A DNA stretch of 64,000 nt from Hirschia sp. (GTDB taxonomy: Bacteria; Pseudomonadota; Alphaproteobacteria; Caulobacterales; Hyphomonadaceae), in assembly GCA_002709235.1 (NCBI GenBank), contig PAQI01000002.1:1-64000 (forward strand), written 5' to 3'. A program made the translations under genes and the position numbers. This document shows, one piece after another, positions 48,274-58,157 of this stretch. Under the pieces are notes generated by a model. The model searched no databases. It saw only the letters and a program-made list of their open reading frames with translations, and had not been told where the DNA came from. The first letter of the stretch is position 1; each line of letters starts with the position of its first letter.

Positions 48274-48882
48274 ATGGCGGAGCGACAAGACATGTCCAGT
48301 TCAGATGATGCAATTGGTGCAGGCCTGCAAGGCCTGATCGACAGCCTTCGTAAGGAGGTGGGTGATGATGGCTCATTTTCGCCCGCTCCTGTGCATTTGT
48401 GGTCGCCTGACCGCTGCGTCGATATCGAGATGGAAATTCGCCGCGATGGGACATGGTGGCATGAGGGTGGTCAGATCCGGCGTGAAAAATTGGTCAGGCT
48501 GTTTGCAACCATCCTACGCAAGGATGCAGACGGGATCTACCTTGTCACACCCGTTGAAAAAGTAATTGTGCATGTGGAGGATGCCCCCTTCATCGCAACT
48601 CGCATCGAACGGCTGGATGAGGGGAGTGGTCAGACATTGGTTGCAACGACCAATGTGGGGGAGGTTTTCACGATTGATGCGGATCATCCCATTCGCGTGG
48701 AAACCGATGAGAAAACCGGCGAACCCTCACCTTATGTCGAAGTTCGGAGCGGGTTGGAAGCGCGCATCTCCCGACCGGCATTCTATGATCTTGTCTCATG
48801 GGGTGAACTGGACGAATCAAAAACCAGGCTGCATGTGGTTTCAGCTGACGAAACATTCGATCTGGGAAAGGTCACAGCCTAG
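48274..48882 (+). CDS. DUF1285 domain protein
   Basis: 202 residues matching the DUF1285 pattern: RDGTWWHEGGQIRREKLVRLFATILRKD near 60-85, LVTPVEKVIVHVEDAPF, and a late EVRSGLEARISRPAFYDLV. The family is conserved in alpha- and gammaproteobacteria and has no firm function. ATG 48274 has GAGG seven bases upstream; ATG 48292 is an alternative. The Nudix gene begins at the base after its stop. Confidence 0.88.
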   Translation: MAERQDMSSSDDAIGAGLQGLIDSLRKEVGDDGSFSPAPVHLWSPDRCVDIEMEIRRDGTWWHEGGQIRREKLVRLFATILRKDADGIYLVTPVEKVIVHVEDAPFIATRIERLDEGSGQTLVATTNVGEVFTIDADHPIRVETDEKTGEPSPYVEVRSGLEARISRPAFYDLVSWGELDESKTRLHVVSADETFDLGKVTA

Positions 48883-49527
48883 ATGAGCTTCACGACGAAG
48901 CAGGATTTTGTCGAGCGGGTGAAAAAGCACCTTGCTCCTGCAGATGCTGACCTGAAATCTGATCTGTCACCTGTTGTCATAGGTGATGGATCTGGGCTGA
49001 CCACTGCTGAGCTCAGACCGGCTGCTGTTTTGATGGGTTTGATAGATCGTGGTGATGATTGCGGTGTGTTGTTTACCGAACGACCCAAGACCATGAAGGC
49101 GCATGCCGGGCAGGTTGCGCTGCCTGGTGGCAAGGTGGACATCACTGATGAGAATGCCGCAGCAGCAGCTTTGCGCGAGGCCGAAGAGGAGATTGGTGCA
49201 CCGCGCGATCAGGTTGAACTGATCGGTCAGACCATGCCCTTTCGCTCGGGTTCGGGATATTCGATCTCTCTCTTCATTGGTCATTACCCTGACAACTTCA
49301 TTCCGGAACCATGCGAATATGAAGTCGACGAGGTTTTCGAAACGCCTTTGTCCTTCCTGATGAATCCAGACAATCACAAGCGCCATGAGCGGGAATTTGC
49401 GGGTGCGATGCGCCAATATTACGCGATACCGCATGAAGGACGCTATATTTGGGGGGTGACAGCTGGCATGATTAAAAGGCTGTATGACAGGCTGTATCAC
49501 AACAAGATCGGTTCGCTGGACCTCTGA
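48883..49527 (+). CDS. CoA pyrophosphatase-type Nudix hydrolase
   Basis: 214 residues. It has the UPF0035 CoA-ase signature LFTERPKTMKAHAGQVALPGG directly before the Nudix box, whose REAEEEIG core is intact. The family cleaves CoA and its derivatives to phosphopantetheine and 3',5'-ADP. It starts immediately after the DUF1285 stop, as part of a unit that continues to the CCA-adding enzyme. Confidence 0.9.
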   Translation: MSFTTKQDFVERVKKHLAPADADLKSDLSPVVIGDGSGLTTAELRPAAVLMGLIDRGDDCGVLFTERPKTMKAHAGQVALPGGKVDITDENAAAAALREAEEEIGAPRDQVELIGQTMPFRSGSGYSISLFIGHYPDNFIPEPCEYEVDEVFETPLSFLMNPDNHKRHEREFAGAMRQYYAIPHEGRYIWGVTAGMIKRLYDRLYHNKIGSLDL

Positions 49528-49557
49528 AGTGGCGAAATCGCTCGGTCGGGATGGAAA

Positions 49558-49929
49558 ATGACACGACGCATACTCATCGAACTGGCGCTGTTTCTGACGC
49601 CTTTCCTGATCTTCTATCTCTTTCGCGCCGCGTCCAAGGACATGAGCGTGAAGGATCGCTGGCCGATGACGGTCCTGGTCATGAGTGGCGGTGTGTTGGC
49701 CGTGGGGGCGCTGATAATTGCGGCCTTAATGGAGCCTTCCACACGCGGCAAATGCTTTCAGCCCTTCTATATGGAAAACGGTGTCCGAATGGGCGGCGAC
49801 ACGCGACCTTGCGATGAAGTCTATATACCCAAAAGTGAAGGGGCGACATCTGCTGCGCGAGATGAACAGGGGCTCCCATCCTCACAGGTTGATCCATCGC
49901 AGCCCGATGGTGGGGAGTCGGTAGACTGA
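49558..49929 (+). CDS. DUF6111 family small membrane protein
   Basis: 123 residues. Two membrane segments (about 5-24 and 38-60) are followed by a periplasmic tail with KCFQPFYMENGVRMGG and a Cys near 85. This small family sits between the Nudix and CCA-adding enzyme genes in many alphaproteobacteria. Function unknown. Its stop is one base before the next start. Confidence 0.8.
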   Translation: MTRRILIELALFLTPFLIFYLFRAASKDMSVKDRWPMTVLVMSGGVLAVGALIIAALMEPSTRGKCFQPFYMENGVRMGGDTRPCDEVYIPKSEGATSAARDEQGLPSSQVDPSQPDGGESVD

Positions 49930-49930
49930 G

Positions 49931-51196
49931 ATGAATACTGATCCAAAGATTGTCCTGCCTGAACAGGATTGGCTGGCTTTGCCAGGAACGCGGCGTGTCA
50001 TGGGCCTGCTCAATGCGGCACGGCCAGATTGCGCAAGGTTTGTTGGAGGATGTGTACGCAACGCGCTGATGGGCTCGTCTGTATCCGACATTGATATCGC
50101 CACTCAGCTGACGCCTGATCGGGTATCTGATATTTTGCTCGCCGATGGCGTGGCAGTGCATCGCACCGGCATTGAGCATGGTACTTTGACGGCCGTGGCA
50201 GATGGCACCGTGTTCGAAATAACCACGCTGCGCCGCGATGTATCCACCGATGGGCGCCGCGCAACTGTGGTCTTCTCCGAAGACTGGCTGGAAGATGCGC
50301 AACGGCGCGATTTCCGGTTCAACGCGCTCTATGCAGATATCGAAGGGCGGGTTCATGACCCGCTTGATGGAGGGCTGGATGATATCGCCACGCGCAGTGT
50401 CGTGTTCATCGGCGATGCCGAGCAGCGCTTGCGGGAAGATTATCTTCGGATCCTGAGGTTCTTCCGCTTCTATGCCACCTATGGGCAGGGCGAGCCTGAT
50501 CCGGCTGGCGTGCTGGCCTGTGGCAAGCTGCGCGAAGGGCTCTATCAGATTTCAGCAGAACGCGTCTGGACCGAGCTGAAGAAACTCTTGTCAGCGCCCG
50601 ACCCGAGAGCCTCGATCAATGCGATGTTGCGCGCGGGTGTGCTGGAAATCATCCTGCCGGACATGGCAGGGCTGGGCCTGCTTGATGTGGTGGTAGCCCA
50701 GGATCTTGAACATGGCCTGACACCCGATCCCATGATCCGGTTGATGTCGCTATACTCCAAGGATCCTGACCTGATGGAACGCCTGGCGGCGGATCTGCGC
50801 ATGTCCAATGCCGAACGCCGACGATTGGTCTCTGCGGCGGATGATCAGACAGACCTGTCGCATGTGCTGCAAGAGGCAGAATTTCGGCGGATACTGTTCC
50901 GACTTGGCGAGCAGACATTCCATGATCGCGCTCGGCTGGTCTGGGCTGCGCGCCCTGATATAGCTTCACCGGCATATTGGAAAGCACTGATGGATGAGAT
51001 GTCCGAATGGACGCGCCCACTTCTTCCCATCAGCGGTGAAGACGTCATTGCCATCGGGGTGACGCCCGGTCCGCAGGTTGGTGAAGTACTGCGTGAGGTC
51101 GAGACATGGTGGGTCGACAGTGATTTTCCTGAAGACGTGGCGGTGATCGCGCGTCAGATGAAAGATATTGCGCTGAACAAGCCACGTGGTGGTTAG
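49931..51196 (+). CDS. CCA tRNA nucleotidyltransferase / poly(A) polymerase family
   Basis: 421 residues. The class II nucleotidyltransferase head has RFVGGCVRNALMG near 36-48 with the catalytic DIDIAT Asp pair near 57-59, the RRDFRFNALY motif near 126, and DGGLDDIATR and REDYLRILRFFRF near 175. It repairs or adds the CCA end of tRNAs. It is the last plus-strand gene of the DUF1285-Nudix-DUF6111 unit. Confidence 0.93.
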   Translation: MNTDPKIVLPEQDWLALPGTRRVMGLLNAARPDCARFVGGCVRNALMGSSVSDIDIATQLTPDRVSDILLADGVAVHRTGIEHGTLTAVADGTVFEITTLRRDVSTDGRRATVVFSEDWLEDAQRRDFRFNALYADIEGRVHDPLDGGLDDIATRSVVFIGDAEQRLREDYLRILRFFRFYATYGQGEPDPAGVLACGKLREGLYQISAERVWTELKKLLSAPDPRASINAMLRAGVLEIILPDMAGLGLLDVVVAQDLEHGLTPDPMIRLMSLYSKDPDLMERLAADLRMSNAERRRLVSAADDQTDLSHVLQEAEFRRILFRLGEQTFHDRARLVWAARPDIASPAYWKALMDEMSEWTRPLLPISGEDVIAIGVTPGPQVGEVLREVETWWVDSDFPEDVAVIARQMKDIALNKPRGG

Positions 51197-51210
51197 TCAG
51201 CCAATGGGGC

Positions 51211-51453
51211 TCAGTCGCCGTTGAGGCTCTCCATCAGCTTGGTCCAGCGCGCACCTTTTTGCAGTCCGAATATACCACCCACAACCGCGGAGCCGAACAC
51301 GAGCGCGATGGCAATTGCGCGCGCGACTTGTTCATTGCTCATCTCCAGCAGGTATTCGCTGATGCCCATATAGATGATGCCGCCGAGAAAGAACCCGATC
51401 ATGCCCATGCCCAATGACAGCGCGAAGGTCGCAAGCGCCTTGAGTATCATCAT
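51211..51453 (-). CDS. Small membrane protein, unknown
   Basis: 80 residues with two membrane helices (about 5-30 and 47-67) and a charged end. It lies 24 bases after hemF on the same strand. Glycine-rich helix packing (GMGMIGFFLGGIIYMG) is visible. I do not recognise it. Position and composition support a real gene. Confidence 0.6.
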   Translation of the reverse strand: MMILKALATFALSLGMGMIGFFLGGIIYMGISEYLLEMSNEQVARAIAIALVFGSAVVGGIFGLQKGARWTKLMESLNGD

Positions 51454-51477
51454 GATCAGACTCCCATCCCGGACCTG

Positions 51478-52380
51478 TCAGGGCCACTTCACCACTGGCG
51501 GCATGGAAGACAGGATAGACGCCACATTGCCACCTGTCTTCAGTCCGAATGTTGTTCCACGGTCATAAAGCAGATTGAATTCCACATAGCGCCCGCGTTG
51601 GACTAGCTGTTCTTCCCGATCTTCTGCTGTCCAGCTTTGCGGCCTGCGGTTGCGCACAATGTCCGCGTAGGCATCGAGAAACCCGGTTCCGACAGACTTG
51701 GTGAACGCAAAATCCTCATCCCAATTACCGCTATCATGGCGATCATAGAAGATCCCGCCCACGCCGCGCGGTTCGTCGCGATGGGGCAGGTGGAAATACT
51801 CGTCACACCACGCCTTGTAGCGTTCATAGTCCACGCCTTCATGTGCCTCGCAAACAGCTTTCATGGCGGCGTGAAAAGCGATGCTGTCAGGATTTTCCTG
51901 CGTGCGTTGAACGCCAAGCAGGGGGGTAAGGTCTGCGCCTCCGCCGAACCAGCTTTGATTGGTGCAGATCATGCGGGTGTTCATATGGACGGCAGGCACT
52001 CTTGGATTGCGCATATGGGCGATGAGGGAAATACCCGATGCCCAGAAGCGGCCGTCATTTTCCTCACCACCTGGAATCGACCTGCGAAACTCCTCTGAAA
52101 ACTCTCCGTGCACTTCGGAAAAATGCACGCCAACCTTTTCGAACAGTCGCCCCTTCATCAGGCCCATGACACCGCCGCCCAGATCCTGTGTGCCGTCTCC
52201 GCGTTTCCAGGGCGTACGTTCAAACTGGCCTGGCGCGCCGTGATAGAGCGGAGCCTGTGCTTCGGCGTCGAGTTGTTCGAACACATCCATGATGCGTCCT
52301 TGCAGTTCGGAAAACCAATCGCGTGCCATTTGCTTGCGCTGGTTGAGAATAGCGTCCTGGGTCATGTCATCCCTATCCAT
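51478..52380 (-). CDS. hemF: Oxygen-dependent coproporphyrinogen III oxidase
   Basis: 300 residues. The family motifs are all present: [20 protein letters not shown] near 63-82, [16 protein letters not shown] near 125-140, [12 protein letters not shown], and [14 protein letters not shown] with [11 protein letters not shown]. It converts coproporphyrinogen III to protoporphyrinogen IX with oxygen, for haem. ATG 52380 has AAGG eight bases upstream; ATG 52365 and TTG 52395 are alternatives. Confidence 0.96.
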   Translation of the reverse strand: MDRDDMTQDAILNQRKQMARDWFSELQGRIMDVFEQLDAEAQAPLYHGAPGQFERTPWKRGDGTQDLGGGVMGLMKGRLFEKVGVHFSEVHGEFSEEFRRSIPGGEENDGRFWASGISLIAHMRNPRVPAVHMNTRMICTNQSWFGGGADLTPLLGVQRTQENPDSIAFHAAMKAVCEAHEGVDYERYKAWCDEYFHLPHRDEPRGVGGIFYDRHDSGNWDEDFAFTKSVGTGFLDAYADIVRNRRPQSWTAEDREEQLVQRGRYVEFNLLYDRGTTFGLKTGGNVASILSSMPPVVKWP

Positions 52381-52544
52381 ATGTCTGACCTTCAATCTCG
52401 CCTTCGCGGGAGTTTGGCAAGTCAGTCAGGCATGCGACCAATAGACGGCCTATGGCATGAACCGCAGGAATGCAGTAGACCAAGCCCGGATTTGATCTTG
52501 GCGAATGCTTGTAGTGCGGCCCGCCTCTATGTGGAGATATGATC

Positions 52545-52859
52545 ATGAAAGCTTCAATAAAACTCACATTGGCCGCAATCGCAGCAATGTCCCTGTCCGC
52601 ATGTGGTGGTAGCGACAGGACGACCTTCGTCAAGGCATGCATTGATGGTGGGTCTGACAAGACAGTTTGCAATTGCATGGCGGACAAGCTGGAAAAATCG
52701 CTGTCCAAAGATGCTTTTGCTGCCTTGGCCAAAGCCTCTTCAGAACAGGATGCAGAGACCGAAGGGTTCCTCGATGACCTGCCGCCGCTGGAGCAGGTGT
52801 CAATTGGCGTCAATATGATGGAAGCGGCCATTTCCTGCGGTGATGAAGCCGAAGAATAG
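52545..52859 (+). CDS. Small lipoprotein
   Basis: 104 residues with an N-terminal type II signal peptide and lipobox LSAC. The mature part has four further Cys residues (KACIDGG, CNCMADK, ISCG) and is mostly helical and acidic. ATG 52545 is eight bases after GGAG. Function unknown. Confidence 0.75.
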   Translation: MKASIKLTLAAIAAMSLSACGGSDRTTFVKACIDGGSDKTVCNCMADKLEKSLSKDAFAALAKASSEQDAETEGFLDDLPPLEQVSIGVNMMEAAISCGDEAEE

Positions 52860-52870
52860 GCAATCGCCGC

Positions 52871-53707
52871 TCATTCCGAATATTTGGTCAGGCTCACATT
52901 GCGATCATGTTGCAGGGACGGAATGCGCTTGCGCGCTTTTGCGACTTCATCAAGATCGATCTCGGCCATGACAAGGCCGGGATCCGTTCCGCCCTCCGCT
53001 AATATTTCGCCCCATGGGGATATGATCAGCGAGTGACCATAGGTTTCGCGCCCATCGGCGTGGCGTCCACCTTGCGCCGGGGCAATGACATAGCATCCTG
53101 TTTCAATGGCGCGGGCCCTCAACAAGACATGCCAATGCGCCTCACCCGTGGTCTGGGTGAAGGCGGCTGGAACTGTCAGTATGGACGCGCCCGCCTGCGC
53201 CAGCATTCGATAAAGATAGGCAAAGCGCAGATCATAGCAGATTGTCATGCCCACTGCGCCAATGGAGGTCTGCGCCAGAACGGCCTGCTCGCCGGGCTTG
53301 TAGGAACGTGATTCGCGATAGGCCTGGCCATCACCGACATCCACGTCGAACATGTGGATCTTGTCATAGCGCGCAATGATTTCACCTGTTGGGCCAATCA
53401 GATAAGACCGGTTTGCAAAGCGGTCATCCTGTTCCAGTGAGACTGCAAGCGAGCCGATCAGAACGTGGATGTTACGGTCTCTGGCTGTCTGCCTAAGCTG
53501 AGCAAGACAGGCGTCGAGCGCTTCGGATGTGGCCTTTGAGCGCGTACCACCACTGCGAATATCCATGAATCCGGTCATTTCAGGGGTCGCGATAAATTGC
53601 GCGCCCTGATCAGCTGCCTGATTGACCAATCGGTCGGCTGTCTTGATATTATCTTCAAGTTTGTCGCTTGAACGTAATTGTACACAAGCGCATATCAGCT
53701 TTTCCAT
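52871..53707 (-). CDS. Nitrilase-family amidohydrolase
   Basis: 278 residues. The Glu-Lys-Cys triad is visible: ATPEMTG near 41, YDKIHMFDV near 113 and ICYDLRF near 154. The sequence resembles the Nit1/NitFhit branch, whose members hydrolyse deaminated glutathione, so a metabolite-repair role is plausible. It is divergent from the Bcr/CflA exporter gene. Confidence 0.9.
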   Translation of the reverse strand: MEKLICACVQLRSSDKLEDNIKTADRLVNQAADQGAQFIATPEMTGFMDIRSGGTRSKATSEALDACLAQLRQTARDRNIHVLIGSLAVSLEQDDRFANRSYLIGPTGEIIARYDKIHMFDVDVGDGQAYRESRSYKPGEQAVLAQTSIGAVGMTICYDLRFAYLYRMLAQAGASILTVPAAFTQTTGEAHWHVLLRARAIETGCYVIAPAQGGRHADGRETYGHSLIISPWGEILAEGGTDPGLVMAEIDLDEVAKARKRIPSLQHDRNVSLTKYSE

Positions 53708-53837
53708 TTTGTACCTTCTCTAAAATGGAAGAACGCCCATTTATCAGGGACGCTCCTTCGGGGACCGATTTCCCTCTTTGGATATTTCAGTGGCTTCCGG
53801 GCACTTTGCACCGTTCGAAGCAAGGAAAGCATACATC

Positions 53838-55088
53838 ATGGCGATTGCCGACTCGACGACACTGTCCACGACCCAAGACACGCCTCCATTGCCAGTTTGG
53901 GAGCTGGTCTGCATTGTCGCTGGATTGATGGCGCTCAATGCGTTGGCGATCGATATCATGCTTCCAGCGCTCAGCGACATGCAGGCCTATTTTCAACTGT
54001 CCAATGAAAACGCGCAGCAGCGTGTCGTTGTTGTATATGTGGTAGGTCTGGGGCTTTCGCAATTGTTCTATGGTCCACTGACCGATCGGTTTGGCCGCAA
54101 GCCGGTGCTGGGTTGGGCGCTTCTGGTCTATATCATCGCAGCGTTGGCTTGTCTGATAGCGCCGAGCTTCGAGCTTTTGTTGTTGGCGCGGTTCATTCAG
54201 GGAGCAAGTGCTGGTGCGACACGTGTGGTGGCCACCACAATCATCCGAGACTTCTATTCCGGACGGCGCATGGCAGAGATCATGTCTGTCGTGATGTTGA
54301 TCTTTGCAGCTGCACCTATCCTGGCACCCTCCATCGGGCTTGGGGTTCTATCGCTATTTGGAAACTGGCACTCAGTGTTCTTGGCGCTGGCGATCTACGC
54401 CTTCATTGTTGCTGTCTGGTCGATGGTCCGCTTGCCGGAAACCCTGAAACCGGAAAACCGAACGGCTTTGAGACCAGACACGATATTCAAGTCTTACAAG
54501 TCTGTTTTTACAAACCGGATTTCGATTGGATACATGCTGGCCAGCGCCTTCATCTTTGCCAATCTGTTCAGCTATATAGCGGCATCCGAGCAGATTTATT
54601 CGGATGTCTTCGGCATAGGTGCCTCATTTCCGTTCTGGTTTGCAGGTGTTGCCGGATGCATGGCCATATCCAATCTGACGAATTCAAAACTTGTGCGGTC
54701 AGTGGGCATGCGTCGCCTCTCGCACACAGCGTTGCTGGTCATGCTGATTGCCAACATATTGCACGCATTGCTATCAATCAGCGGACATGAAACCTTCGTT
54801 TCATTCTATATCCTGATGGTGATTTCATTCCTTGCGATGGGTTTTGTCGGAGCCAATTTCAACGCAACGGCAATGGAGCCGCTTGGACGGATCGCGGGCA
54901 CGGGATCGGCACTTTATGGCTTCACGACCACTTTCGGATCGGGTGTCATCGGTGGGTGGATCGCCTCATTCTATGACGGAACGACAGGCCCGCTCTTTGT
55001 CGGCAATGCATTGGCTCTTGGTGCCGCCTTCAGCATTATCTGCCTGACTGAAAGAGGCCGGCTATTCTCATCCAGCCAGTCCGTCTGA
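53838..55088 (+). CDS. Bcr/CflA-family MFS multidrug exporter
   Basis: 416 residues, 12 membrane segments. The first helix region ends in ALAIDIMLPALSDM, and the family loop GPLTDRFGRKPVLGWAL lies near 77-93, followed by RFIQGASAGATRVVATTIIRD. Substrates are usually drugs or sulfur-containing amino acids, driven by protons. ATG 53838 is preferred over TTG 53778. Confidence 0.9.
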   Translation: MAIADSTTLSTTQDTPPLPVWELVCIVAGLMALNALAIDIMLPALSDMQAYFQLSNENAQQRVVVVYVVGLGLSQLFYGPLTDRFGRKPVLGWALLVYIIAALACLIAPSFELLLLARFIQGASAGATRVVATTIIRDFYSGRRMAEIMSVVMLIFAAAPILAPSIGLGVLSLFGNWHSVFLALAIYAFIVAVWSMVRLPETLKPENRTALRPDTIFKSYKSVFTNRISIGYMLASAFIFANLFSYIAASEQIYSDVFGIGASFPFWFAGVAGCMAISNLTNSKLVRSVGMRRLSHTALLVMLIANILHALLSISGHETFVSFYILMVISFLAMGFVGANFNATAMEPLGRIAGTGSALYGFTTTFGSGVIGGWIASFYDGTTGPLFVGNALALGAAFSIICLTERGRLFSSSQSV

Positions 55089-55095
55089 GTGATGA

Positions 55096-56001
55096 TCAGT
55101 CCTCGTCGATGGTGATTTCATCATCTTCTTCGATGGCCAGTTCCGGCATGTTCAGACGCCATCCAGCTCCCTCGCCCTGTGCCAGTTCTTCGGTGAGCCA
55201 GGGCAGGGCAGTCATCAGCGATTCCATGAGCCCATAGGGTGGATTCACGATGACGACTCCTGCGCCACATAGCGGGCCGGGTTCGACGATCTCACGCACC
55301 CACATATCGACCATCAGCAGCTGGTCTGCGGTAAAATCCTTGTCATCCAGCAGCCATTCGGCCAGTCCGTCATCGAATTTCTCGGTGTTCTCCATGTCCT
55401 TGAGCGGACGCCAGAAAATGAAAGTACCGGTCGGCCAGCGCCCGATACCTTTCATCGCCGCCTTGGCCATATGGGCCAGTTCATCGCGGTGCTCAAAAGG
55501 CGGATCCACCAGGACCAGTCCACGTCGTTCTGGAGGCGGCAGATAGGCGCGCATCGCTTCATAGCCATCTCGCATTTCCACCTTGACGCGTTTGTCCCGC
55601 CGGAAATTGTCGCGCAGCGTCTCGGCATCCTCTGGGTGAAGCTCTGTCAGGCGCAGAGAATCCTGTTCGCGCATCAACATGGATGCCAGCAGGGGTGAAC
55701 CTGGATAGCTGCGAAGGTCTCCATCGGGGTTCATGCGTCGCACCACATCCAGATAGGGCGTAAGAATGGCCGCGACATCCTCAGGTGGTTCAGCGGTCCA
55801 TAATCGGTCAATGCCGTCGCGCCATTCCGGGCTGCGCGTGCCTTCATCTCCCATCAGATTGTATCCACCAATGCCCGAATGGGTATCGATGAACTGGAAC
55901 GGCTTTTCCTTCACTTTCAGGCGCTCAATGCTGAGCGTCAGCACGAGATGTTTGAGAATGTCGGCAAAATTCCCGGCATGATAAGCGTGTCTGTAGTTCA
56001 T
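55096..56001 (-). CDS. rlmJ: 23S rRNA (adenine-2030-N6)-methyltransferase
   Basis: 301 residues. It begins MNYRHAYHAGNFADILKH, the family signature, has DTHSGIGGY near 39, and the catalytic DPPFEHRDEL near 164-173. It methylates one adenine of 23S rRNA, using SAM. ATG 56001 has GGAG eight bases away. An acidic tail (about 295-301) is unremarkable. Confidence 0.95.
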   Translation of the reverse strand: MNYRHAYHAGNFADILKHLVLTLSIERLKVKEKPFQFIDTHSGIGGYNLMGDEGTRSPEWRDGIDRLWTAEPPEDVAAILTPYLDVVRRMNPDGDLRSYPGSPLLASMLMREQDSLRLTELHPEDAETLRDNFRRDKRVKVEMRDGYEAMRAYLPPPERRGLVLVDPPFEHRDELAHMAKAAMKGIGRWPTGTFIFWRPLKDMENTEKFDDGLAEWLLDDKDFTADQLLMVDMWVREIVEPGPLCGAGVVIVNPPYGLMESLMTALPWLTEELAQGEGAGWRLNMPELAIEEDDEITIDED

Positions 56002-56136
56002 GCGCGGATCTCCAGCGGGCCAATGGAACAAGCGGTCGCTTGTTTAGCCTGTTTCAGGCAAACGTCAAAAGACAAGGATGTCCAATATTGCAACTTGGTA
56101 TATGGTCACCTTGGGGAAGCTTGGAGGAGGAAGCTG

Positions 56137-57180
56137 GTGGCGGACGAAATCTTTATTTCCTATGCACGCGACAATCGGGAAGCTGCGCGTATTCTGGCGG
56201 ATACAATCGAGGCCAAAGGCTATGATGTCTGGTGGGATCGTGAACTGATTGCAGGCGATGACTACACCGACAAGATCGAGCATTTGCTGGATAATGCCAA
56301 GGCGGTGATCGTCCTCTGGTCGGAACAGTCCCGCAAATCATTCTGGGTGCGTGATGAGGCCGCTGTGGGCCGTGACCGTAACCGCCTGTTGCCCATTGCA
56401 ATCGATGACAATCTGCCGCCACTGGGCTTTCGTCAGATCCACACGATCAGCCTCAAGGGGTGGGATGGTGTGGACCCTGAGCCGCTGGAGGATCTCTGGT
56501 ATGGGCTGGAAGGTCTGGTAGGTGATCCGACCGGCGCAGCGCCTCCACAGCCAACAGTCGACAATCCATTTGGTGGCGGGGCGGCAACGACCGGACGTGA
56601 ATTGGCCGGACCCAAGATAAACAAGAAAATGATTGCCGCTGGCATCAACGCGACGCCAAATCACAAATCCGTTCAGCAGATCCTGAAGGAAGAGAAGAAG
56701 CAGCGCGGTTTTCTCAAGACCTATTGGATGACCAGTTTCATCATTTCCGCTATCGCTGCCTTGCTACTGGGAGCAGCCAGTCATTTGTCCGTCGACATGA
56801 AAGACGAAACGCTGAGTGATATCGAGAACCTTATCACCAATACTATCGTGGTGTTCTTTTGTGTCGGCCTCGGTCTGGTTCTGGGTCGCTTTCTCATCGT
56901 GCTTGGAAGGCGGCTCTCCAAGCGCAAGTCGATCCGTTATTTTGACCAGCCAACATTGATCTGTGGTGCTATCGCCATCTTGTTGGCTGCATTGAGTGCG
57001 GCTGCCTGGCTGAGTGAAGCGCCCGATGCAGCGGATGCATTGGGGTGGACGGGAGGTGATGTCCTGTTCTACGCGCCATTGTTTGCGTTTCTGATCTATT
57101 TTCCGATCTGTGCGATGGTCTCCATCCCCATCGGCGCGGTGAAGGGACTGAACCGCAAGAGCTTTCAGGACGGTAGCTGA
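56137..57180 (+). CDS. TIR-domain protein with C-terminal membrane segments
   Basis: 347 residues from GTG 56137, which has GGAGGAGG just upstream. Residues 3-110 are a TIR domain: DEIFISYARDN at 3-13, GYDVWWDREL near 28-37, and VLWSEQSRKSFWVRDEA, with Glu74 in the place of the catalytic Glu of TIR NAD hydrolases. About 110-190 is a polar linker; four membrane segments fill 190-340. TIR proteins anchored to membranes occur in stress and antiphage systems, but no partner defence gene is adjacent (rlmJ lies opposite and a Pro-rich protein downstream). Enzymatic activity is not shown. Confidence 0.85.
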   Translation: MADEIFISYARDNREAARILADTIEAKGYDVWWDRELIAGDDYTDKIEHLLDNAKAVIVLWSEQSRKSFWVRDEAAVGRDRNRLLPIAIDDNLPPLGFRQIHTISLKGWDGVDPEPLEDLWYGLEGLVGDPTGAAPPQPTVDNPFGGGAATTGRELAGPKINKKMIAAGINATPNHKSVQQILKEEKKQRGFLKTYWMTSFIISAIAALLLGAASHLSVDMKDETLSDIENLITNTIVVFFCVGLGLVLGRFLIVLGRRLSKRKSIRYFDQPTLICGAIAILLAALSAAAWLSEAPDAADALGWTGGDVLFYAPLFAFLIYFPICAMVSIPIGAVKGLNRKSFQDGS

Positions 57181-57183
57181 GAT

Positions 57184-58032
57184 CTATTGCACATGCGGAT
57201 CAGCCAGGCGGTCAGGCAGTGAACCTGACATGCCTGCTGATGCGCCCTGGCTGAAGCTGTCTATTGGCGCGCCAACCGGCTGCGGCAGTGCCCCGCCAGT
57301 GTCGAGTGCGGGTTTGTTGGTCTCTGCCCAGCCTTCCGGAAACATGAGCTGGTAGCGCTTCTGCTCGGCTTCACTCAGCACGCCAGCGCCATAGCGCGCA
57401 AAGGCACCAATGGGTGGACAATCGCGACCCAGCCGTGCTGACAGTTCGATATCAGCACAAGCAGCTTCTCCCAATGCCCGCCGCAGCCTGTCCAGATTGC
57501 CATCTGCGCCAGCACCCGATGGTGGAGACAAATAGGCCATGGCTTCGCCAAGTTCCTCCAGCGTGATTCCGTTCCGGTCCACGGTCCATTCCGGCAAGAT
57601 GTCTGTCTGGGGTTCAACTGGCAAGTTGTCCGAAAGGGGGCGGTCAGGCTTGCGGTCCGGGGCATCTGTCGCGATCGCACCGGTGGCTGGGGCATCGTCG
57701 CGTGGTTCAGGTGGTAGGGCCGTCATTGGAGCTTCTGCTAGTTGTTCTTCCAACGGCTGGACCTTCATTCGTATGGCAGGTGTTGCTGAGACGGGAGGCG
57801 TTTCCGGCCGATCCGGTTCTGGCAATGGTTCGGGCGTGGACGGTATGTCGACAATGTCGATATCCATGGCAAGCGCCGGGTCTGGATCTATCGTATAAGG
57901 CTCATGGACGGTGCGGCTGAGCCAGATCACCAAGCCTATATTGAGGCACAGCGATGCGAGCGCAGCCAGGGCGGTCCTGAAGCCGTCCGGGTGCGCCTTG
58001 ATCCATTCCGATATGCGTGACTGCCCGACCAT
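57184..58032 (-). CDS. Proline-rich single-pass membrane protein, unknown
   Basis: About 282 residues from ATG 58032. A membrane segment lies near 22-42, then a Pro/Glu-rich spacer (TonB-like in composition) up to about 170. A globular C-terminal part contains two Cys residues (ACADIEL and DCPPIG). No known domain is recognised. It ends three bases from the TIR gene, convergent. A terminator lies upstream and belongs to the ClpP-like gene. Confidence 0.65.
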   Translation of the reverse strand: MVGQSRISEWIKAHPDGFRTALAALASLCLNIGLVIWLSRTVHEPYTIDPDPALAMDIDIVDIPSTPEPLPEPDRPETPPVSATPAIRMKVQPLEEQLAEAPMTALPPEPRDDAPATGAIATDAPDRKPDRPLSDNLPVEPQTDILPEWTVDRNGITLEELGEAMAYLSPPSGAGADGNLDRLRRALGEAACADIELSARLGRDCPPIGAFARYGAGVLSEAEQKRYQLMFPEGWAETNKPALDTGGALPQPVGAPIDSFSQGASAGMSGSLPDRLADPHVQ

Positions 58033-58084
58033 CTTCACATCAGCAATATCAGGATTGGGGCAGCAAGATGATTGGGGCAAAAGA

Positions 58085-58125
58085 AAAGACCGCCACTCCT
58101 CAAAGGGGTGACGGTCTTTTTGATG
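58085..58125. terminator. Rho-independent terminator after the ClpP-like gene
   Basis: AAGACCGCCACTCC pairs with GGGGTGACGGTCTT, with a five-base loop. T runs follow on both strands, so it works in either direction; its main client is the leftward ClpP-like gene. Confidence 0.85.
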
Positions 58126-58157
58126 ATTAAATCACGCTGGGCGCAGATATTATGCGA

